NCBI GenBank assembly: GCA_964531095.1
Contig: CAZHED010000009.1
Span: 77,319 to 141,318 of the forward strand
Length of the DNA stretch: 64,000 nt
From: Palsa-1150 sp964531095
GTDB taxonomy: Bacteria > Myxococcota_A > Polyangia > Polyangiales > Polyangiaceae
Direction of reading: 5' to 3'
Below the pieces are notes generated by a model, which worked only from the letters and a program-made list of their open reading frames with translations, did no database searches and was not told the DNA's origin. Below, one piece after another: positions 26,902-35,276 of the stretch. The stretch's first letter is position 1; every line of letters begins with the position of its first letter. Made by a program: the position numbers and the translations under genes.

Positions 26902-29900
26902 ATGCGGATCCTCGAAAAGATCGGCGCCCTCGGCGGCGCGTTGCTCGGCGCCATTCTCCTCGTGTTCGGCATGAATCTGCACGGTGGCGGGCTCTGGCAG
27001 GGGCTCGCTCCGGCGATCGCGGCCGGCAGCCCCACAACCGATCATCCGCCCGCGCCGTACGACCTGACCCAGCTTCGCGTGGTCAACGAAGTCCTCAAGA
27101 CCATCCGCGACCGGTACGTCGACCCGCGGCGCGTGAAGTCCAAGGACATGCTCCTCTCTGCCCTCGATTACGTGCAGAAAGACGTGGCCCAGGTCATCGT
27201 CGTGCGCGACGAAAATAGCCCTTCGAAAGTGCGCGTCCGCGTCGACACGCAGGAGAAGGAGTTCCGCGTGGACGACGTCGTAGGTCCTTGGGACGTGAGC
27301 TCCCACCTGCACGACGTGTTCGCGTTCTTGCAAGACGGCCTTCGTGGAACCGACGTCGACCTGCGCGACGTCGAGTACGCCGCGTGCAACGGAATGCTGC
27401 ACACCCTCGACCCGCACTCCGTTCTCCTCTCGCCCGACGCTTACAAGGAGATGAACCTCACGACGCAGGGGCAGTTCGGCGGCCTCGGGATCGTGATCTC
27501 CATCCGCGATCAGGCGCTCACCGTGATGAACCCGATGCCCAACACGCCCGCGGGTCGCGCGGGGCTCAAGAAGTACGACCGCATCACCAAGATCAACAAC
27601 GAGTCGACGCTGAACATGGGCCTCAACGAGGCGGTCAATCACCTGCGCGGCCCCCCCGGAACGAAGGTGAACGTGTGGATTCACCGCGACGGGTCCGAAG
27701 GCTGGACCGCCTCGAAGCCCTTCGAGCTGACGCGCGAAGTCATCCACGTCGCGTCGGTCGAGCACAGGCTGATGGACGGCGGGATCGGCTACGTGCGGAT
27801 CAAGCAGTTTCAGGCGAACACCACGACGGACTTGGAAGCCGCGCTCGGCGACATGAAGAAGAACGGCGACCTCAAGGGGGTGGTGCTCGATCTGCGCGGC
27901 AACCCCGGGGGCCTGCTCGATCAGGCGGCCAAGGTGGTCGACACGTTCGTGAGCGAGGGCCCCATCGTGGCGACGGTGGGCAACCCGAGCGAGGGGCGCG
28001 AAGAGAAGTCGGCGCGCGGCGAGGGAACCGAGCCGAACTATCCGCTCGCGGTGCTCGTCAACGGCTCGAGCGCCAGCGCCAGCGAGATCGTGACCGGCGC
28101 GCTGAAGAACCACGATCGGGCGGTGATCATTGGCGAGACTACGTTCGGAAAAGGCAGCGTCCAGCTGGTCTTCACCGACCTGCCGGACAAGGCCGCGCTC
28201 AAGCTCACGATCGCGCAATACCTCACCGAGCCTGGAGACGTGTCGATTCAAGGGGTCGGTGTCACCCCCGACATCGAGCTCGATCCGATGACGGTCGACG
28301 CGCTGGAGATGGACCTCTTTGCGGACACGGGGGCGATCAAAGAGCGCGACCTGTCGCGCGCGCTCTCGAACGTGCGCGCCAAAGACGGAGGTCGGCCGCC
28401 CGAGATCGTGAAATACCAGCTGCCCATCAAGGAGCGACTCGACATGCGCGAACGCGGCGGCGACCTCGACGACAACTTCGCGCTCGACTTTCCCATCCAG
28501 TTCGCGCGCGGGCTGATCGCCCACGTGCAGCCGGGCAAGCGCCCCGATCAAGTGCGCCAGGCCAAGCCGTACATCGCCGACAGCCGCAAGGCGGAGCTGG
28601 ACAAGGTGGTCGAAGAGCTGAAGGTGGCCGGCGTCGATTGGAGCGACGCTCCGGCCGACGTGCTCGCCGCCCCGACGCCGACGCCGCCGCCCGGCGTCGA
28701 GGTGCACGTCGAGACGGATCGGCCGAACAACGAAGTCACGGCGGGCGAAGCCATGAACCTGAAGCTGACGGTGTCCAACAAGGGACCGGCGACGCTGTAC
28801 CGGCTCTTCGCGGTGACCAAGAGCGAAGACCCGATGTTCGACAACAAGGAGCTCGTCATCGGCAAGGTCGAGCCGGGCAAGTCACGCACGGTGACGGCGC
28901 CAGCGGGGTGGTGCGATTTCAAAGGGCACAAGGTCGGCTCGACCACGCAGCTCCCGAAAGACACGCCGCGCGTGTGCGTGATCCCCAAAGAGGTGCTCAT
29001 GCGCGCCGACGGGGTCAAGTTTCACTTCGAAGAGGCCCGAGGCCACGCCCCGGCGGACGCCGAGCTGCGGACGACGGTCAAATCGCTGGACCGCCCGGTG
29101 TTCGCGTACTCCTACGAGATCATCGACAACCGAAAGGGCAACGGCGACGGACGCGCGCAAAAGGGCGAGGGCCTCACGATGTACCTGACGGTCAAGAACA
29201 TCGGCAAGGGTCACTCGTTCAGCACGATGGCGAACGTGCGCAACCTCTCGGGCGAGGGGCTGCTCTTGCACGACGGACGGTTCGATTTGTCGAACATGAT
29301 GCCCGGCGACACGCGGCGTGTCGCGTTCACGTTCGACATCGAGCCTGCGCTCGCCGACCCGGAGGCGAAGCTCGAGCTCTCCATTCACGACGAGGACCTG
29401 CGCGAGGGCGTCGACGAGAAGGTGCATATCCCGATCGTCGAGCCGGCGGTCGTCGCGGCGTCCAGCGGCGTCCAGCGCGCGAAGGCGAGCGGCGCCGACC
29501 TCCTCAACGAGCCGGACAGCTCGGGGCGCGTCTTCGCGCGTCTGCCAGCCGGGGCCGCGGCCACGGTGATCGGGACGGCGAACGGATACGTGAAGCTGTC
29601 GCTCGGCGACGGGCGGTTTGGGTTCGCGCGCGCGACCGATCTCGAGCATGGCGGCGCTCCAGGGGCGCAGGTCGCGCTCGAAGACGCGATGTCGCACGCA
29701 CCACCCGCCCTCGAAATCCCGCAGCCACAGCTCGCGACGCGCGACCCGCACACGCTCGTGCACGGAACGGCGACCGACGACACGCGCTTGCTCGACACCT
29801 ATATCTTCGTCGGATCGCGCAAAGTCTTCTACCGCTCGAATCACAACGGGCCCGACCCGAAGCACATGGCGTTCGACGCCGACCTTCCGCTGCGCTCGGG

Positions 29901-30051
29901 CGTCAACGTGGTGACGGTCGTCGCCCGCGAAAACCCCGACACGCAGACGCGCCGCACGTTCGTCGTGCGCCGCGACGGCGCGAACGGAGAGCTCTTGCAG
30001 ACGCCGAAGACGGATGACGAGCTGAGCGAGACGTTGAGCGATCAAGATTAG
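26902..30051 (+). CDS. S41 C-terminal processing protease with long C-terminal extension
   Basis: A 1049-residue tail-specific serine protease, more than twice the usual Ctp length. An N-terminal signal anchor (LLGAILLVFGMNL, about 13-25) puts it in the periplasm. A PDZ domain lies at about 190-280 (GQFGGLGIVIS ... GLKKYDRI). The S41 core has the catalytic S392 in SSASASE and K417 in TTFGKGS, the correct 25-residue spacing. From about 600 onward come CARDB-like beta domains (MNLKLTVSNKGPATLY; LTMYLTVKNIGKGH), an SH3-like segment (ARLPAGAAATVIG) and a final beta domain. A TATACT box lies 9 bases before the ATG. It is followed after 2 bases by pdxJ. Confidence 0.9.
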   Translation: MRILEKIGALGGALLGAILLVFGMNLHGGGLWQGLAPAIAAGSPTTDHPPAPYDLTQLRVVNEVLKTIRDRYVDPRRVKSKDMLLSALDYVQKDVAQVIVVRDENSPSKVRVRVDTQEKEFRVDDVVGPWDVSSHLHDVFAFLQDGLRGTDVDLRDVEYAACNGMLHTLDPHSVLLSPDAYKEMNLTTQGQFGGLGIVISIRDQALTVMNPMPNTPAGRAGLKKYDRITKINNESTLNMGLNEAVNHLRGPPGTKVNVWIHRDGSEGWTASKPFELTREVIHVASVEHRLMDGGIGYVRIKQFQANTTTDLEAALGDMKKNGDLKGVVLDLRGNPGGLLDQAAKVVDTFVSEGPIVATVGNPSEGREEKSARGEGTEPNYPLAVLVNGSSASASEIVTGALKNHDRAVIIGETTFGKGSVQLVFTDLPDKAALKLTIAQYLTEPGDVSIQGVGVTPDIELDPMTVDALEMDLFADTGAIKERDLSRALSNVRAKDGGRPPEIVKYQLPIKERLDMRERGGDLDDNFALDFPIQFARGLIAHVQPGKRPDQVRQAKPYIADSRKAELDKVVEELKVAGVDWSDAPADVLAAPTPTPPPGVEVHVETDRPNNEVTAGEAMNLKLTVSNKGPATLYRLFAVTKSEDPMFDNKELVIGKVEPGKSRTVTAPAGWCDFKGHKVGSTTQLPKDTPRVCVIPKEVLMRADGVKFHFEEARGHAPADAELRTTVKSLDRPVFAYSYEIIDNRKGNGDGRAQKGEGLTMYLTVKNIGKGHSFSTMANVRNLSGEGLLLHDGRFDLSNMMPGDTRRVAFTFDIEPALADPEAKLELSIHDEDLREGVDEKVHIPIVEPAVVAASSGVQRAKASGADLLNEPDSSGRVFARLPAGAAATVIGTANGYVKLSLGDGRFGFARATDLEHGGAPGAQVALEDAMSHAPPALEIPQPQLATRDPHTLVHGTATDDTRLLDTYIFVGSRKVFYRSNHNGPDPKHMAFDADLPLRSGVNVVTVVARENPDTQTRRTFVVRRDGANGELLQTPKTDDELSETLSDQD

Positions 30052-30053
30052 CG

Positions 30054-30797
30054 ATGGCAGGATCGCGAGTTCGGCTGCACGTCAACGTCGACCACGTCGC
30101 CACGTTGCGCAACGCGCGCGGCACGCCGTACCCCGATCCGGTACTGGCGGCGGAAGAGTGCATCGCCGCCGGCGCGGAGGGGATCACGGCGCACCTGCGC
30201 GAAGACCGGCGGCACATCGTCGACGACGACGTAGAGAGGCTACGCGCGATGCTCGAGCGGGCGGGGCGGACGTTCAACCTGGAGATGGCGGCGACCGACG
30301 AGATGGTTCGCATCGCCCTGCGCTGCCGCCCGGACGTTTGCTCGCTCGTGCCCGAGCGGCGCGAAGAACGGACGACCGAGGGGGGCCTCGACGCGGCCGG
30401 GGGCAGTACCGCGCTTGAACGGCGAGTGCGCGCGCTCGTCGACGCGGGCATCCACGTGAGCCTGTTCATCGTCGCGGACGTGGGCCAGATACGAGCCTCC
30501 CACGCCGTGGGCGCGACCCAAATCGAGTTTCACACGGGCGCGTACGCGCACGGCAACCCCGGAGAGCTCTCCCGCCTTGCGCAGGGCGCGGACCTGGCGC
30601 ACGCGCTCGGCTTGGAGGTCGCCGCAGGGCACGGGCTGACCCAGGCGAACGTTCCGGCGCTCGTTGCAATCCCCGCGGTCGTCGAGCTCAACATCGGTCA
30701 CGCACTCGTTTCGGACGCCGTATTTCTCGGTATTGGCGACGCCGTGCGCGCGTACCGTGCGGCGATCGAGCGCGGGGTTTCTTTGCGTCGGGCTTGA
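30054..30797 (+). CDS. pdxJ: Pyridoxine 5'-phosphate synthase
   Basis: A 247-residue TIM-barrel enzyme that condenses 1-deoxyxylulose-5-phosphate with 3-amino-2-oxopropyl phosphate in the DXP-dependent vitamin B6 pathway. Diagnostic segments: LHVNVDHVATLRNARGTPYP at the start, GITAHLREDRRHI, FNLEMAATDEM, LVPERREERTTEGGLD, IEFHTGAYAH, AAGHGLTQANVP and ELNIGHALVSDA. The length is normal. It begins 2 bases after the protease stop, so it is co-transcribed with that gene, and precedes the NAD(P)HX repair gene by 78 bases. The acpS gene often found between pdxJ and nnr is absent here. Confidence 0.96.
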   Translation: MAGSRVRLHVNVDHVATLRNARGTPYPDPVLAAEECIAAGAEGITAHLREDRRHIVDDDVERLRAMLERAGRTFNLEMAATDEMVRIALRCRPDVCSLVPERREERTTEGGLDAAGGSTALERRVRALVDAGIHVSLFIVADVGQIRASHAVGATQIEFHTGAYAHGNPGELSRLAQGADLAHALGLEVAAGHGLTQANVPALVAIPAVVELNIGHALVSDAVFLGIGDAVRAYRAAIERGVSLRRA

Positions 30798-30875
30798 CCC
30801 CGCCCGCGGCTTCGCCGGGGAGATGCCGCCAGCCTCTTGGGTGCGCGGGGGGTCCAGTCGACTATCATCTGCGCA

Positions 30876-32414
30876 ATGCGCCCCGTTCTGTCGCGTGTCC
30901 AGATGCGCGCCTTCGACGCGCAAGCGATCGACCGGTGTCGCGTCCCAGCCCTCGTGCTCATGGAGAACGCCGGGCGGGGCGCGACGGACATACTCGTCCG
31001 CGAGCTCCTCGGCGATCGGGCAGCGGGCGCGCGCGTCGTCATCGTGTGCGGCACAGGGAACAACGGCGGCGACGGGTTGGTCGTCGCGCGCCATCTGCTC
31101 GTGCGCGGCGCGCAGCCGGTCGTACTCGTCGCGGGCGACGTGGGGCGCGGATCGCCCGATGCACGCGCGAACCTCGACGCCTGGCTCGGCGTCGGTGGCG
31201 AAGTGCGCTCGCTGGGCCCCGGGGCGACGTCGCAGGCACTGGCGCATGCCATGGGCGGCGGAGACGTCGTGGTCGACGCGCTCTTCGGGACGGGGCTCGA
31301 CCGGCCGATCGAAGGCTGGCTCGGCGACGTCGTTCGCGCGATGAACGCCTTGCCCGCTCCGCGCTTTGCGGTCGACGTGCCGTCGGGGCTCGACGCGGAC
31401 GCCGGTGTTGCGCTGGGCGTGGCGGTGAAAGCGCGGGTGACCGCCACGTTCGCATATCCCAAGCTAGGCCTCCTCACCCCCAACGGCGCGAACCTGGCTG
31501 GCCGGTTGCACGTCGTCGACATCGGCGTCCCCCCCTCGCTCGTCGTGCACGTCGGCGAGTCCGCGCGGCTGCTCGAGGCATCGGACCTCGCAGCGTGGAC
31601 CGAACGCCGAGCGCCGAGCGCGCACAAGACGTCGGCCGGCCACGTCGTCGTCGTCGCCGGGTCGAGAGGCAAGATCGGAGCGCCGCAGCTCGTCGCGCGC
31701 GGTGCCATGCGGGGCGGCGCGGGCCTCGCGACGATCGCCACGTGGGCCGACGCCGCAACCGCCATCGAGTCCCACGTGCTCGAAGCGATGACCGCGCGCA
31801 TCGACGCGGCGAGCCTGAGCGCCAGCCTGGACGCCATCCTGACCGGCAAGGACGCCGTCGCGATCGGGCCGGGGCTCGGACTGGACGATGGGGCGCGCGC
31901 GGTGGTCGAACACGTGCTCTCGTCGTACGCGGGCCCCATGGTGATCGACGCCGACGCGCTGACTTTGTTCGCCGGTCGCCCCGGCGCGCTGGCCGCGGGC
32001 AAGAACGCGATCCTCACACCGCATCCCGGCGAGCTGGCGCGCCTTCTCGGCAAGACGGCCTCGGCGATCGAGGCAGACCGGTTCGGCGCCGTGCGCGATG
32101 CGGTCGGGATCACCAAGGCAGTCGTCGTGCTCAAGGGGGCGCACACGATCGTGGCGTCGCCGGACGGCCGCGTGGCCGTGTCGCCCGTCGCTTGCCCCGC
32201 GCTCGCCACCGCGGGATCCGGGGACGTGCTGGGGGGCGTCATCGCCGCGATGGCGTGCGGCCTGCCACCGTTCGAGGCCGCGTGTGCGGGCGTGCTGGCG
32301 CACGGGCTCGCCGGCGAAGCGTGGTCGCGAGCGCATGGCGGGGCAGACCGGGGGATGCTGGCCTCGGAGATCGCCGACATGCTCCCGTCGCTGCCGTCCG
32401 AGGCTCGCGGCTGA
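30876..32414 (+). CDS. nnr: Bifunctional NAD(P)HX epimerase/dehydratase
   Basis: A 512-residue metabolite-repair enzyme. The N-terminal YjeF-type epimerase domain (about 1-210) has ENAGRGATD, VIVCGTGNNGGDGLVVARHL and VDALFGTGLDRPI. The C-terminal ADP-dependent dehydratase domain (about 225-505) has GSRGKIGAPQL, GPGLGLDDGAR, TPHPGELARLLG and ALATAGSGDVLGGVIAA. Together they convert hydrated, inactive NAD(P)HX back to NAD(P)H. ATG 30876 starts the epimerase domain; a 13-codon longer frame is less likely. A TATCAT box ends 7 bases before the ATG, pointing to a very short leader and perhaps a promoter of its own inside the pdxJ operon. Confidence 0.94.
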   Translation: MRPVLSRVQMRAFDAQAIDRCRVPALVLMENAGRGATDILVRELLGDRAAGARVVIVCGTGNNGGDGLVVARHLLVRGAQPVVLVAGDVGRGSPDARANLDAWLGVGGEVRSLGPGATSQALAHAMGGGDVVVDALFGTGLDRPIEGWLGDVVRAMNALPAPRFAVDVPSGLDADAGVALGVAVKARVTATFAYPKLGLLTPNGANLAGRLHVVDIGVPPSLVVHVGESARLLEASDLAAWTERRAPSAHKTSAGHVVVVAGSRGKIGAPQLVARGAMRGGAGLATIATWADAATAIESHVLEAMTARIDAASLSASLDAILTGKDAVAIGPGLGLDDGARAVVEHVLSSYAGPMVIDADALTLFAGRPGALAAGKNAILTPHPGELARLLGKTASAIEADRFGAVRDAVGITKAVVVLKGAHTIVASPDGRVAVSPVACPALATAGSGDVLGGVIAAMACGLPPFEAACAGVLAHGLAGEAWSRAHGGADRGMLASEIADMLPSLPSEARG

Positions 32415-32505
32415 GCGTCCTCCGGGGGACACGGCCCTTGGATTCGGAGACACGCGGAACCCGAAGTCCGCGCGGGCTTTGCGGCCTTTCGGTGTCCAGG
32501 GAGCG

Positions 32506-32520
32506 TGGCACCTCGCTTGC
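32506..32520 (+). promoter_or_regulatory. Sigma-54 (-24/-12) promoter
   Basis: TGGCAC (32506-32511), 5 bases, TTGC (32517-32520): an exact match to the core of the RpoN consensus, with the invariant GG and GC separated by 10 bases. The expected transcription start is near 32532, four bases before the ATG of the ECF sigma factor at 32536. This makes that gene part of an RpoN/enhancer-binding-protein cascade. No enhancer site was recognised upstream. Confidence 0.65.
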
Positions 32521-32535
32521 GAGGTAGTCGCCCCC

Positions 32536-33048
32536 ATGCACCCCACCGGCCCAAACGCGTTGACGTCCGGCCTCGTCGCGCTCGTGCCCGAGCTGCGCGC
32601 GCGCGCCATCCGCCTTTGCCGAGACCGCGCGATCGCCGACGACATCGTCCAGGACGCGATCGAGCGCGCGCTGCGGTTCAGTCATCAGTACGAGACGGGA
32701 ACGAACTTGCGCGCCTGGGCCCTTCAGATCCTGTTCACGGTGTTCGTCACGGGCTGGCGCCGCCGGCGCCGGGATCGCAAGGCCCTCGAGAATCTCGCGA
32801 ACGACCCTTGCGCGTGGATCATACCGAGCGCGGGAGCCCCTCCGGACGCCGGCGAGCGCGCCCTCACGCCATCGACGCGTCGAAAGCTCGAGGCGCTGCC
32901 GGAAGGGTTCCGCGCGGTCGTCGTCCGGGTCGACCTCGAGCAGCGATCGTACCGCGACGTGGCGCGCGAGCTCGGCGTTCCCGTGGGAACCGTGATGAGC
33001 CGGTTGCACCGGGGCCGAAAGCTGCTCGCCGCCCAAATGGCAGCGTAA
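32536..33048 (+). CDS. ECF RNA polymerase sigma factor
   Basis: A 170-residue group 4 sigma factor. Region 2: LRARAIRLCRDRAIADDIVQDAIERAL and RAWALQILFTVFVTGWRRRRRD (about 22-80). Region 4: LPEGFRAVVVRVDLEQRSYRDVARELGVPVGTVMSRL (about 119-155), with the helix-turn-helix in the last half. No anti-sigma gene is next to it; the only downstream gene is convergent. A consensus sigma-54 promoter lies directly upstream, so its level may be set by RpoN. ATG 32536 gives the normal ECF length; the same frame extends 146 codons further upstream but overlaps the nnr gene. Confidence 0.9.
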   Translation: MHPTGPNALTSGLVALVPELRARAIRLCRDRAIADDIVQDAIERALRFSHQYETGTNLRAWALQILFTVFVTGWRRRRRDRKALENLANDPCAWIIPSAGAPPDAGERALTPSTRRKLEALPEGFRAVVVRVDLEQRSYRDVARELGVPVGTVMSRLHRGRKLLAAQMAA

Positions 33049-33059
33049 GGAAGCCAGCC

Positions 33060-33100
33060 CGGATTTCTCGCGAAGACAGGACGATGCGGTGAGAAATCCG
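33060..33100. terminator. Bidirectional terminator-like inverted repeat
   Basis: CGGATTTCTC (33060-33069) pairs exactly with GAGAAATCCG (33091-33100) around a 21-base loop, lying between the convergent ECF sigma gene and the adenosyltransferase gene. Flanking AGCC/GGCT extend the stem with one unpaired base. Its place and symmetry fit a shared terminator, though no long T-run is present. Confidence 0.6.
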
Positions 33101-33101
33101 G

Positions 33102-33647
33102 CTACCGGCGCGCCGTCCAGGGAACGTCCGGAATGCCCGCGATGACGTTCGCCTGCCGCGCCAGAGCGAAGAGCAGGTCGCTCAGCCGGTTCAGGTAAAC
33201 GATCAGCTCCGGCCGCGGGGGCTCATCGACCGCGAGCACGGCGCGCTCGGCACGCCGGCACACGGTACGCGCGACGTGGAGAGCCGCGGCCTGCGGCGAC
33301 CCCCCGGGAAGGACGAAGCTCCGCAGAGGGGGACATGCCCCGTCGGCGGCGTCGATCGCGCGTTCGATCCGTTCGATGTCGGCGGCGCCGACGAGCGCCG
33401 TGGCCAGCTTGCTTTCGCGCCCGGGAACGCACGCGAGCTCGGCGCCCACGGTAAAGAGATCGTCTTGCACGCGCGCGAGTACTTCGTCCATCGCGCCGTC
33501 GAGGCGCGTCGCGCGGGCGACCCCGATGGCCGCGTTCGTCTCGTCGACCGACCCGTAGGCAGCGACGCGCACGCTCGCCTTGGAAACGCGGCCCCCGCCG
33601 AAGAGCCCCGTCGTGCCGTCGTCGCCGGTCTTCGTATAGAGCTTCAT
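33102..33647 (-). CDS. PduO-type cob(I)alamin adenosyltransferase
   Basis: A 181-residue ATP:corrinoid adenosyltransferase of the PduO family. Diagnostic parts: the N-terminal ATP-binding loop KLYTKTGDDGTTGLFGGGRVSK, the DETNAAIG helix (about 36-43), LPGGSPQAAALHVARTVCRRAER (about 113-135) with the active-site arginines, and YLNRLSDLLFALAR near the end. It makes adenosylcobalamin, the cofactor of mutases such as methylmalonyl-CoA mutase. No B12-dependent enzyme is next to it. ATG at 33645-33647. It is divergent from the secretion operon with 173 bases between starts. Confidence 0.94.
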   Translation of the reverse strand: MKLYTKTGDDGTTGLFGGGRVSKASVRVAAYGSVDETNAAIGVARATRLDGAMDEVLARVQDDLFTVGAELACVPGRESKLATALVGAADIERIERAIDAADGACPPLRSFVLPGGSPQAAALHVARTVCRRAERAVLAVDEPPRPELIVYLNRLSDLLFALARQANVIAGIPDVPWTARR

Positions 33648-33820
33648 GCTGGCGCCATACCCGCGCGACCGCGACCGCGCAATGCCGGCCGGCGTGTCTC
33701 ACCGCCCGCCGGCCTTTGCAGCGGATGAAGGGTTCGTCGAGCCGCTCGCTTCCCGCGACGCTTTTTCCCGCAACCTCGGCGGCGGGGCAGCCGAATGGGG
33801 GACAGAACGAGGCAAGAGCC

Positions 33821-34036
33821 ATGAAGAAGCCGACGACGACCCTTCAAGACGTGCAGCGAATCATGGAAGACCAGGACCGCGATCTCGAGGCCGCGTATCG
33901 GACGCTGGTCGAAGAGTCCGGCGGTCGTGGGATCGCGCTTCCAGCCCGGGCGCTCGAGCGCCTTCGCGACGCGTGCAGCCCGGCGCAGCCCGTGCCCGGC
34001 GCGGCCGCAGAGCTTTCGACCGGTATCCGCTGCTAG
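33821..34036 (+). CDS. Small protein heading the type III secretion-like operon
   Basis: A 71-residue protein, not recognised. ATG 33821 is preceded by GAGG 10 bases upstream. It is helical and charged in the first half (LQDVQRIMEDQDRDLEAAYRTLVEE) and has a helix ending in DACSPAQP. It has no signal sequence or membrane segment. The size is near that of a needle subunit (SctF, about 80 aa), but the C-terminal needle motif is missing; a small chaperone or regulator of the operon is equally possible. It is 31 bases before the tip-like gene on the same strand. Confidence 0.6.
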   Translation: MKKPTTTLQDVQRIMEDQDRDLEAAYRTLVEESGGRGIALPARALERLRDACSPAQPVPGAAAELSTGIRC

Positions 34037-34067
34037 CGGGCATAGCCAACCAGAAAGGACCACGACC

Positions 34068-34826
34068 ATGAGCAATACGTATGGAGTCAATGGCAGCGCC
34101 CCTCTGAGCTATCCGACCGGCTACGACACCGGCATGACGACCCTCTCGGCCGACTCGCTGCTCGCGTACTGCCAGCTGCAGCTCGGCGATCTGGACGGCC
34201 AGATCAACGACCAGATGACTCAGCAGAAGACGGCGCTTCGCGAGCGCGAGGCGGTGGAGAGCGCGCAGAACGTGCTCGGTGGGTACGGCACGGCGGGACC
34301 CCAGGACCCGGACAGCATGCAGAAGTGCGTGGACGCCCTCGACAACGCAATGGCGCAGCTTCCGACCGCCGATCCGGTGCGAGCCCAGCTCGACGCGTTC
34401 AAGACGAAGATGATCGGCGACTACGACTACCAGGCAGCGCAGCAGCTCAGCGGACCCGAGCAGACACAGCTCGCCCAGGCCCAGACCGCCGCGTCGGCCC
34501 CGATCGGATATGTGAACCAGGGTCCCCCGGGGCAGGCGGCCGTCGCCGACACGTCGAGCCAGGTCACCGCGACGAATACCGTCAACCTCCTCGAAACGAA
34601 GCAAAACGGCACATTCACCAAGCCCAACCCGGACCAGAAGCAGTGGGAAGGAACGACCCAAGCGCTCTCCACGATCAGCGACGACATCAAGAGCAACGCG
34701 GAGATCCAGCTCCTGCAGCTGCAAGACCTCGTCTCGCAGCGCCAGCAAGCGATCCAGCTCTGCTCGGGAATGATGTCGAAGACCGATCAGACGCTCGAAG
34801 ATCAAGCCAAGGCCATCGGGCATTGA
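34068..34826 (+). CDS. Type III secretion tip/filament-like substrate (candidate)
   Basis: A 252-residue, Gln/Ala-rich, almost wholly helical protein without signal peptide. An N-terminal helical hairpin (SADSLLAYCQLQLGDLDGQI ... ALREREAVESAQNVLGGYG) and a C-terminal long helix (IQLLQLQDLVSQRQQAIQLC ... KTDQTLEDQAKAIG) enclose a middle domain; this two-ended coiled-coil plan, with an LxSQRQxAIQL-type C-terminal helix, is what tip or filament proteins of the EspA/IpaD sort look like. The next gene is a SycD-like chaperone and the following two are translocator-like, which is the best support. ATG 34068 with GAAAGGA upstream. The assignment is by architecture and context, not by a clear family match. 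Confidence 0.5.
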   Translation: MSNTYGVNGSAPLSYPTGYDTGMTTLSADSLLAYCQLQLGDLDGQINDQMTQQKTALREREAVESAQNVLGGYGTAGPQDPDSMQKCVDALDNAMAQLPTADPVRAQLDAFKTKMIGDYDYQAAQQLSGPEQTQLAQAQTAASAPIGYVNQGPPGQAAVADTSSQVTATNTVNLLETKQNGTFTKPNPDQKQWEGTTQALSTISDDIKSNAEIQLLQLQDLVSQRQQAIQLCSGMMSKTDQTLEDQAKAIGH

Positions 34827-34838
34827 CCGGAGCACGCC

Positions 34839-35276
34839 ATGGACCTCGCACAGTTCACGGCGGCGGTTCGCGGTCACCGCCCCCTACCGTCGCGCCCCGC
34901 CACCATCGAAGCCATCTACGCCACCGCCCACTGGCTGCTCGCCCGCGAGCGAGCCGCCGACGCCGCCAAAGTGTTTCGCGTCATGCTCCGGGTCGCCCCC
35001 CGCGACGAGCGCGCGTGGCTGGGGCTGGGCGAGTGCCACGAGCGGATCGACCAGCTCCGCATCGCTGCGGAGCTTTACGGAGCCGGGAGCGTCATCGCCG
35101 GCGGCGAGCGGTCGCTATCGGTGCGATGCCTGCTCGCGCGGGCGCGAGTGCTGGCCAAACTGGCGCGCGGCGATGACATCGAGCGGATCCTCGACGCGGC
35201 GGAGAACGCCGCCGCCGCACAAGACGATGAAGCGCTGATCGCCCTGGTGGCGAGCGAGCGCCGGAGGCTTTCATGA
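34839..35276 (+). CDS. SycD/LcrH-like TPR chaperone of translocators
   Basis: A 145-residue all-helical TPR protein of the size of class II type III secretion chaperones. TPR-like units: IEAIYATAHWLLARERAADAA ... KVFRVMLRVAPRDERAWLGLG (about 25-65), then ECHERIDQLRIAAELYGAGS, and a third, degenerate unit. The pattern (helix-Ala-hinge, F at the start of the second helix, then D-x-R-x-W-x-G-L-G) is that of SycD/LcrH/IpgC, which hold the two hydrophobic translocators in the cytoplasm before secretion. The gene lies 12 bases after the tip-like gene and overlaps the start of the first translocator gene by 4 bases. Confidence 0.68.
   Translation: MDLAQFTAAVRGHRPLPSRPATIEAIYATAHWLLARERAADAAKVFRVMLRVAPRDERAWLGLGECHERIDQLRIAAELYGAGSVIAGGERSLSVRCLLARARVLAKLARGDDIERILDAAENAAAAQDDEALIALVASERRRLS

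Noticed and set aside
26899..28707. 602-codon minus-strand frame
   Set aside because: Antisense to the S41 protease. Its His/Arg/Val-rich composition is typical of a shadow.
30698..32554. 618-codon minus-strand frame
   Set aside because: Antisense to nnr, Ser/Ala/Pro/Arg-rich, with no domain.
33651..33665. GG-N10-GC sigma-54-like spacing upstream of the secretion operon
   Set aside because: Only the two invariant pairs fit (TGGCGC ... CCGC); the -12 TTGC is missing and it overlaps the start region of the adenosyltransferase gene.
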